Assembly: GCF_031432425.1 (NCBI RefSeq)
Contig: NZ_JAVKPH010000061.1
Span: 1 to 9,655, forward strand
DNA from: Ruixingdingia sedimenti
GTDB lineage: Bacteria; Pseudomonadota; Alphaproteobacteria; Rhodobacterales; Rhodobacteraceae
Reading direction: 5' to 3'
DNA length: 9,655 bases
This document shows, piece by piece, positions 6,108-9,655 of this stretch (positions are counted from its first letter, which is position 1; every line of letters begins with the position of its first letter). The translations under genes were made by a program, and so were the position numbers. The notes under the pieces are model-generated. The model had not been told where the DNA came from, did no database searches, and was given only the letters and a program-made list of their open reading frames with translations.

Positions 6108-7291
6108 GCCGCCTCATCCATCGGCCAGCAGTTCAGCCGCGAGAGTTCGCAGCGCATGCGCTGCAACCAGCGGGACCACGCCGTTGCCACAGAGCCGAAG
6201 CCGGTCCACCCGGTGGGCCAGCCCATCAGCGCCTCGACGAACAGCGGGTTCAAGGTCCGGCGCGGCTCGGAGGTATCGCGCCCAGCCATCAGCGTCACCA
6301 GGACCTAGCGGCCAAGCAGGCCGTTCACCGGGGTGTTCGCCAATGTCGTCGCCCCATCCTTGTGATCGCGCGCCGTCGGCGTCATCCACATCCCGGCCGC
6401 ATGGGTCAGGTCGGCTGTCCGCCGGTTGCCCGCGCTCGGTTTGCAGCCGTCGCTGGCCATCGGTGTCGGCCAGTCCCTCGCCAGCTGGTCCAGACCCTTC
6501 TCGTCCCTCCGCGCGCCACCTCTGCTGCGAAAGCTGTCGGTCTGCGGCGTCGGCCACATCGCGGCCGTCGTCGCGAGGTTCATCCCGTGCTGCCCCGCTG
6601 CCTGCGACGGCGTTGGCTTCGTCTGCCGGTTCTCGTTGGCGCTGGCCCGGGGCGTCGGCCAGAGCCGCAGCAGTTCCGTCCGGTTCCCGCCACTCGACCG
6701 GGTGCCAGAGCAGGCGCGCGGGGTCGGCCAGTTCGTCCCCCTCGCGGATGGCGAGGATGAACAGCCGCTCGCGCTTGTGCGGTGCGCCGACTTCCGCCGC
6801 CGTGAAGAGGCCTGCCGCAAGGCGGTAGCCCATGCCGACCAGTCCTCCGGCGACTTCGGGGAAGCCGAGGCGGAGATGATGGGCGACATTCTCGAGGAAC
6901 ACGAAGGGCGGTTTGATTTCGCCGATGATGCGGGCGACATGCGGCCAGAGGTGGCGCGGGTCGTCGGCACCGCGGCGCTTACCCGCGACCGAGAACGGCT
7001 GGCACGGATAGCCCGCAGTGACGATGTCCACCGCGCCGCGCCACGGGCGGCCGTCGAAGGTGGCAACGTCGTCCCAGACAACAGCCTGATCCATGGACGC
7101 GTCTTCCATCCGCGCCACGAGAGTGGCTGCGGCATAGGTTTCCCGTTCGACATGGCCCACAGCACGATAACCGGAGATGGCGATGGCGAGACCAAGGTCG
7201 AGTCCGCCTGCGCCGGAGCACAGGGAGAGGCCGAAGAGGCATGCGTCTCCGGTTCCGGAAGCGCGTCCGGAGGAAGGTAGAGCCAGGTCAT
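6104..7291 (-). other. Alternative (+1) reading frame overlapping the C5 methyltransferase gene, WPTP-repeat type
   Basis: The frame starts at ATG 7291, four bases after the methyltransferase start, and reads MTWLYLPPDALPEPE at its N-terminus, then WIRLLSGTTLPPST. Three WPTP units follow (codons at 6661-6650, 6556-6545, 6472-6461) plus one WMTP (6388-6377). After a TAG at 6307-6305 it continues with LNPLFVEALMGWPTGW to a TGA at 6106-6104, which overlaps the next start as ATGA. From memory, annotated phage proteins carry the same series (MTWLYLP start, WIRLLSG, tandem WPTP, LNPxFVEWLMGWPxGWTD tail). They may be real or may be the shadow frame of related methyltransferase genes. Here the amber stop breaks it after 328 codons. 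Long open frames are common at this GC, so openness alone proves little. Confidence 0.35.
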
Positions 7292-7295
7292 GCAT
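6114..7295 (-). CDS. DNA (cytosine-5-)-methyltransferase, phage type
   Basis: Transfers a methyl group from S-adenosylmethionine to C5 of cytosine in a specific DNA site. Of 393 residues, the motifs seen are: I, LSLCSGAGGLDLGL (about 23-36); IV, GYPCQPFSVAGKR with the catalytic PCQ cysteine at C98; VI, FLENVAHH (133-140); VIII, KRERLF (174-179); and a C-terminal X-like RVDRLRLCGNGVVPL. The target-recognition part (about 185-355) is made of spaced LADxxG-like units (LADPAR, LADAPG, VADAAD, LADTDG, VDDADG). The ATG at 7295 comes one base after the upstream methyltransferase stop, with no good Shine-Dalgarno sequence, suggesting coupled translation. No endonuclease gene is adjacent, so it is probably an orphan phage methyltransferase. 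A second frame overlaps nearly the whole gene (separate entry). Confidence 0.93.
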   Translation of the reverse strand: MHDLALPSSGRASGTGDACLFGLSLCSGAGGLDLGLAIAISGYRAVGHVERETYAAATLVARMEDASMDQAVVWDDVATFDGRPWRGAVDIVTAGYPCQPFSVAGKRRGADDPRHLWPHVARIIGEIKPPFVFLENVAHHLRLGFPEVAGGLVGMGYRLAAGLFTAAEVGAPHKRERLFILAIREGDELADPARLLWHPVEWREPDGTAAALADAPGQRQREPADEANAVAGSGAARDEPRDDGRDVADAADRQLSQQRWRAEGREGSGPAGEGLADTDGQRRLQTERGQPADSRPDPCGRDVDDADGARSQGWGDDIGEHPGERPAWPLGPGDADGWARYLRAAPDLEPAVRRGADGLAHRVDRLRLCGNGVVPLVAAHALRTLAAELLADG

Positions 7296-7296
7296 G

Positions 7297-8661
7297 TCAC
7301 GCGGCGGTCTTGCGCTTTCGCGCTGGTTCGGGGGCGGCGTCCGGGTCCGGCGTATCGGTGGCGTCGCCCAGCCGCTCGGTTCTCACCTGCGCGAAGGTCC
7401 GGCCGTCGCCGTCGAGGATCGCGTCCTTGCCGGTTTCGGCCTGCCAGCGCTCCACGGCGACATCGATGTAGGCCGGGCTGATTTCCATCGCGAAGACGCG
7501 GCGGCCATTGGCTTCGCCCGCCATGATCTGCGAGCCGGAGCCAGAGAATGGCTCGTAGCAGAGCCCGCCGCGGGCGACGTGCTGGCGCATCGGGATCCCG
7601 AAGGCGTCGAGCGGTTTCGGCGTCGGGTGGTCGGGCCGGTCGTCCTTGGCGAAACTCGGCAGCGCCCATGTCGAGGGCAGCGTTTCCTCGGCCACCTTCG
7701 GGGGGCGGTTCGGGCGTCGCCAGCCCATGAAGCAGGGCTCGTGCTTCCAAAGGTAGTGCGAGCGGGTCAGCACGCCCCGGTCCTTCACCCAGATGATCTG
7801 CTGATGGACGAATGCCCCGGCCTTTTCCCAGCACGCTTCCAGCATCGCCTGGCGTCGCGAGGCGTGCCAGCAGTACCAGGCGGCATCCTCGGCGATGGCC
7901 TCGGCGACGGCGGCGGCGATGAAGCCGTCGTAGAGCTCGGCGCCCTGGCTCGAGTCGTCCCAGGTCGTGCCGTAGGACGCCGACCAGTCCTTGTTGCGGG
8001 TCGGGTGGTTGGAGCCGTCGTAGTCCACCAGATAGGGCGGATCGGTCGCGAACAGGATCGCCCGCTCGCCATTCATCAGGCGGCGCACGTCGGCCGCGCT
8101 GGTGCTGTCGCCGCAGAGCAACCGGTGGTCGCCGAGGATCCACAGATCGCCGGTGCGGGACGCCGGATTGCGCGGCGGTTCGGGGATGGTCACCGGCGGC
8201 ACGGAGCCCCCGGCGCCGCCCTCTTCACCGTCCCCCTCCGGCACGAAAGCCAGCAGCTTGTCGAGCTCGCCGTCGGAGAAACCGACCAGCGACAGGTCGA
8301 AATCCGCGGCCAGAAGATCGTTCAGTTCCGCCGACAGCAGCGCCTCGTCCCAGGTGCCGAGTTCGGTCAGCTTGTTGTCCGCGATGCGGTACGCCCGCCG
8401 TTGCGCCTCGGTCAGGTGCCCGAGCACGATCACCGGCGCTTCCGTCAGCCCGAGCTGCGTGGCGGCCAGTACGCGCCCATGCCCCGCAATCAGTTCGCCG
8501 TCCTCGCCGACGAGGCACGGCACGGTCCAGCCGAACTCGGCCATGCTGGCGGCGATCTTCGCGACCTGGTCCGGCCCGTGCGCCTTCGCGTTCTTCGCGT
8601 AGGGCTGCAGGCGCGACAGCGGCCACGTCTCGATCGCGTCCGGGGCGAAGCTCAGCGTCAT
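7297..8661 (-). CDS. ParB-like nuclease domain / DNA methyltransferase fusion (DNA modification methylase)
   Basis: 454 residues. The N-terminus (about 10-140) is a ParB/sulfiredoxin-type domain: LQPYAKNAKAHGPDQVAKIA, then GELIAGHGRVLAATQLGL with the GHGR signature, then YRIADNKLTELGTWD. After an acidic, glycine/proline-rich linker (about 141-170) comes an amino-methyltransferase with TDPPY (206-210), HPTPKP (345-350) and the SAM-binding FSGSGSQIMA (372-381). Motif IV before motif I is the beta-class order, giving N6-adenine or N4-cytosine methylation; DPPY favours adenine without proving it. The start at 8661 fits the domain and has GAGGAA upstream; a GTG at 8733 would add 24 residues of low-complexity sequence. 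The ParB part may bind or nick DNA. The stop is one base from the C5 methyltransferase start. Confidence 0.93.
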   Translation of the reverse strand: MTLSFAPDAIETWPLSRLQPYAKNAKAHGPDQVAKIAASMAEFGWTVPCLVGEDGELIAGHGRVLAATQLGLTEAPVIVLGHLTEAQRRAYRIADNKLTELGTWDEALLSAELNDLLAADFDLSLVGFSDGELDKLLAFVPEGDGEEGGAGGSVPPVTIPEPPRNPASRTGDLWILGDHRLLCGDSTSAADVRRLMNGERAILFATDPPYLVDYDGSNHPTRNKDWSASYGTTWDDSSQGAELYDGFIAAAVAEAIAEDAAWYCWHASRRQAMLEACWEKAGAFVHQQIIWVKDRGVLTRSHYLWKHEPCFMGWRRPNRPPKVAEETLPSTWALPSFAKDDRPDHPTPKPLDAFGIPMRQHVARGGLCYEPFSGSGSQIMAGEANGRRVFAMEISPAYIDVAVERWQAETGKDAILDGDGRTFAQVRTERLGDATDTPDPDAAPEPARKRKTAA

Positions 8662-8777
8662 GGTGGGCAAGGTTCCTCGGTCGGGTGGATGCCGGTGGTT
8701 TCCGGACTCCGGATGCCGGGCTGGACTCCACACGGGGTCCAGCGGCTAGCAGCGGTGTCCGGTCGGAAGGCCAGCGT

Positions 8778-8948
8778 TCATTGGTGTTTGCGCGGGGCGC
8801 GCGTGGCTCCGGCTTCCGGGTGGCTTCCCAAAAATCCGGCCCTGTCGCTGGCGATGTCCCGCGCTTCGCCCGCCAGCATACGAATATCGCCAGGAAGGAA
8901 CCGCGAACTCGGCCAAAGGGCTTGCAAGCGGCGGACAGCGGCCCACAA
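8778..8948 (-). CDS. Possible small or remnant gene, 56 codons
   Basis: From a TTG at 8948 to a TGA at 8780-8778. The frame reads AAVRRLQALWPSSRFLPGDI, then MLAGEARDIASDRAGFLGSH and a basic tail. The ATG at 8879 would give 33 residues. Codon third positions from 8879 to 8800 are largely G or C, unlike the surrounding stretch, and the composition looks like a helical protein. The frame stays open upstream to a TAA near 9041 without an ATG start, so it may be the 3' end of a broken gene. I do not recognise the sequence and it has no good ribosome binding site. Confidence 0.25.
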   Translation of the reverse strand: MWAAVRRLQALWPSSRFLPGDIRMLAGEARDIASDRAGFLGSHPEAGATRAPRKHQ

Positions 8949-8971
8949 GGAAAGGATCAGCGCCTTTCCTT
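8947..8971. repeat. Perfect 9-bp hairpin, possible terminator
   Basis: AAGGAAAGG (8947-8955), loop ATCAGCG, CCTTTCCTT (8963-8971), with four T residues at 8970-8973 on the plus strand. This is the only sizeable hairpin in the gap between DUF6362 and the methyltransferases. As a plus-strand terminator it would face transcripts coming against the operon. On the minus strand it lacks a T tail. Role unproven. Confidence 0.35.
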
Positions 8972-9120
8972 TTCCAACGGACCTGCCAACGAAAGGATGG
9001 TTTCGCTCGGGACCGCGCTGCGCGCGCCTCTCCCGAGCTTATCCCGAACCTAGCCCCTGAACCGGTTTTCTGTCCCGTCGAAAACTGTCCGCCGCACACC
9101 TTCCCCTCTGGCGCGCAGGG

Positions 9121-9549
9121 TTACGCGCCACCGGCCAGTTCGATCACGCGCCGCTTCGACAGGTTGCGGTTGAACCGCCGCCGGTTGAGCCTCAGCGAGA
9201 TGACGCAGAGCCCGTAGAGCCAGTGCTGGTGGGCGGCCGAGCGCTGCAGTCCGACCGTCCAGCAGATGGACTTCCACCGCTCGCCATGGGCGCGCATCCA
9301 GACGATCTTGCCATCGACGGGTTCGAGGCACGCGGTCCACGTCAGCGTCTCCTCCATCCGGCTGATCGCCTGCGGCGAGGGCAGCACCCGCATGGGCTTC
9401 GGCTCCTGGCCCACCTTGTCGGCGAAGGAGTGGACGATCTCGGGCCACGTGCTGAAGTAGCCCTGCCGTCGCGGCTCGGGCAGGCGCTTGAGCACGAAGG
9501 CCGCCTCAGCGAGACGGGCCTCGACGAGGGACGGGGTCCACTTATCCAT
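9121..9549 (-). CDS. DUF6362 family phage protein
   Basis: 142 residues starting MDKWTPSLVEARLAEAAFVL. Conserved-looking features are the N-terminal helix, RRQGYFSTWPEIVH, PSPQAISRMEETLTWTACLE, and WKSICWTVGLQRSAAHQHWL, a helix-turn-helix-like segment, followed by YGLCVISLRLN. I recognise this as DUF6362, found in alphaproteobacterial prophages beside sigma-factor-like and methyltransferase genes. The HTH-like C-terminal half suggests DNA binding, but no function is established to my knowledge. I chose the ATG at 9549 rather than the one at 9618, because the conserved family sequence begins there, GGGAGGG lies directly upstream, and the longer start would run into IS sequence. A hairpin covers that Shine-Dalgarno sequence. 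Confidence 0.82.
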   Translation of the reverse strand: MDKWTPSLVEARLAEAAFVLKRLPEPRRQGYFSTWPEIVHSFADKVGQEPKPMRVLPSPQAISRMEETLTWTACLEPVDGKIVWMRAHGERWKSICWTVGLQRSAAHQHWLYGLCVISLRLNRRRFNRNLSKRRVIELAGGA

Positions 9550-9550
9550 G

Positions 9551-9575
9551 GCGCCCTCCCTCGTGGGAGGGGCGC
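9551..9575 (-). promoter_or_regulatory. Hairpin covering the DUF6362 ribosome binding site
   Basis: In the mRNA (minus strand) GCGCCCCTCCC (9575-9565), loop ACGA, GGGAGGGCGC (9560-9551) can form ten GC-rich pairs with one bulged C. The GGGAGGG Shine-Dalgarno sequence sits in the 3' arm and the stem ends one base before the ATG at 9549. Such a structure should block translation unless it is opened, by an upstream ribosome, a protein or an RNA. The pairing is seen in the sequence; a regulatory role is inferred. Confidence 0.5.
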
Positions 9576-9596
9576 GGGCCGTAGTATCCGTGTCGA

Positions 9597-9655
9597 TCAA
9601 GTGGCATTTGGGCTCCATTTTCGATTGTCGCGGATGAGCGCGTTGGCCAGCACGA
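9597..9655 (-). CDS. C-terminal end of a probable IS110-family transposase (runs off the right edge)
   Basis: The frame is open from the window edge to a TGA at 9599-9597 and reads VLANALIRDNRKWSPNAT. A C-terminal LIVLANALIRDNRxWSP-type tail is what I know from IS110-family (Piv/MooV-type, DEDD) transposases. Only 18 full codons are visible and no catalytic residue is among them, so the family call rests on the tail alone. IS110 elements lack terminal inverted repeats and usually leave no target duplication, so I cannot place the element's end. It lies somewhere between 9597 and the hairpin at 9575. If the call is right, an IS lies immediately upstream of DUF6362 in the same orientation. Confidence 0.55.
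   Translation of the reverse strand, partial: VLANALIRDNRKWSPNAT

Larger units (their letters stand above)
8662..9120. other. 459-base stretch without a confident gene
   Basis: This lies between the DUF6362 stop and the methyltransferase fusion start. GC is visibly lower and codon structure weaker than in neighbouring genes. Open frames exist on both strands (for example plus 8685-9053 and minus 8746-9099), but their products resemble no family I know and lack consistent GC-rich third positions. A minus-strand frame ending at 8778 looks more gene-like (separate entry). The stretch also holds a 9-bp hairpin at 8947-8971 and an AT-containing repeat, GTTTTC (9065-9070) against GAAAAC (9080-9085). 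It may hold the promoter for the methyltransferase operon or the remains of a lost gene. Confidence 0.6.

Noticed and set aside
7292..8143. Upstream extension of the alternative WPTP frame into the ParB-methyltransferase gene
   Set aside because: The part before ATG 7291 has none of the recognised motifs and overlaps a clear gene, so only the section from 7291 was considered.
8661..8733. GTG start at 8733 for the ParB-methyltransferase fusion
   Set aside because: It would add 24 residues rich in proline, histidine and glycine before the conserved domain. The ATG at 8661 has GAGGAA upstream and fits the family start.
8990..9005. Short inverted repeat CGAAA-GGATGG-TTTCG
   Set aside because: Only five pairs, with no T run and no positional argument; likely chance.
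7177..9060. 627-codon plus-strand open frame across the methyltransferases and the following gap
   Set aside because: Its length reflects the GC-rich complement of the ParB-methyltransferase. Protein composition is typical of antisense shadows and no motif is seen.
9550..9618. Longer start at 9618 for DUF6362
   Set aside because: The extra 23 residues are read from the IS transposase end and its trailing sequence, and the conserved family sequence begins at the ATG at 9549.
1..9655. CRISPR array, tRNA or rRNA genes, phage attachment site, integrase, toxin-antitoxin pair
   Set aside because: I looked for spaced direct repeats, cloverleaf-like segments, recombinase motifs and small overlapping toxin-antitoxin-like gene pairs and saw none that I could support.

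Overview
The window is a high-GC piece of a lambda-like (Siphoviridae-type) prophage in an alphaproteobacterium, most likely of the Rhodobacterales (Paracoccus/Rhodobacter type). I infer this from the GC-rich codon use, from small phage proteins I recognise from that group (DUF3489, DUF7220, DUF6362) and from the flanking insertion sequences. No cellular housekeeping gene is present. All assignments come from reading the sequence and from memory of the families; no database was searched.

Layout from left to right. 1-196: end of an IS5-family (IS903-like) element with the start of its transposase, inserted into the phage portal gene. 173-4155 (minus strand): the packaging and head block, transcribed right to left as small terminase, large terminase, gpW-like head-tail joining protein and portal; the genes overlap and the portal 3' end is cut off by the IS. 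4156-4266: divergent intergenic region with an inverted repeat and a possible nine-codon leader. 4267-5374 (plus strand): three small genes, the middle one a DUF3489 winged-helix-like protein. 5375-5427: strong hairpin between convergent genes. 5428-9549 (minus strand): DUF7220 membrane protein, a MerR-like HTH protein, a cytosine-C5 DNA methyltransferase, a ParB-domain/DNA methyltransferase fusion, a roughly 460-base stretch without a confident gene, and DUF6362. 9597-9655: last codons of what looks like an IS110-family transposase.

The terminase-gpW-portal genes form the standard lambda-order DNA packaging module (Nu1-A-W-B). The two methyltransferases have no restriction endonuclease beside them, so they probably modify phage DNA, as self-protection or anti-restriction, or as a regulator. 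Insertion sequences flank the block on both sides and one of them truncates the portal, so this prophage copy is probably defective.

The most unusual signal is in the C5 methyltransferase gene. Almost its whole length can be read in a second frame on the same strand. That frame has its own start, a WPTP-type repeat series exactly out of phase with the methyltransferase LADxxG repeats, a recognisable LNPLFVEALMGWPTGW tail, and a stop that overlaps the next gene's start as ATGA. A single amber codon interrupts it.
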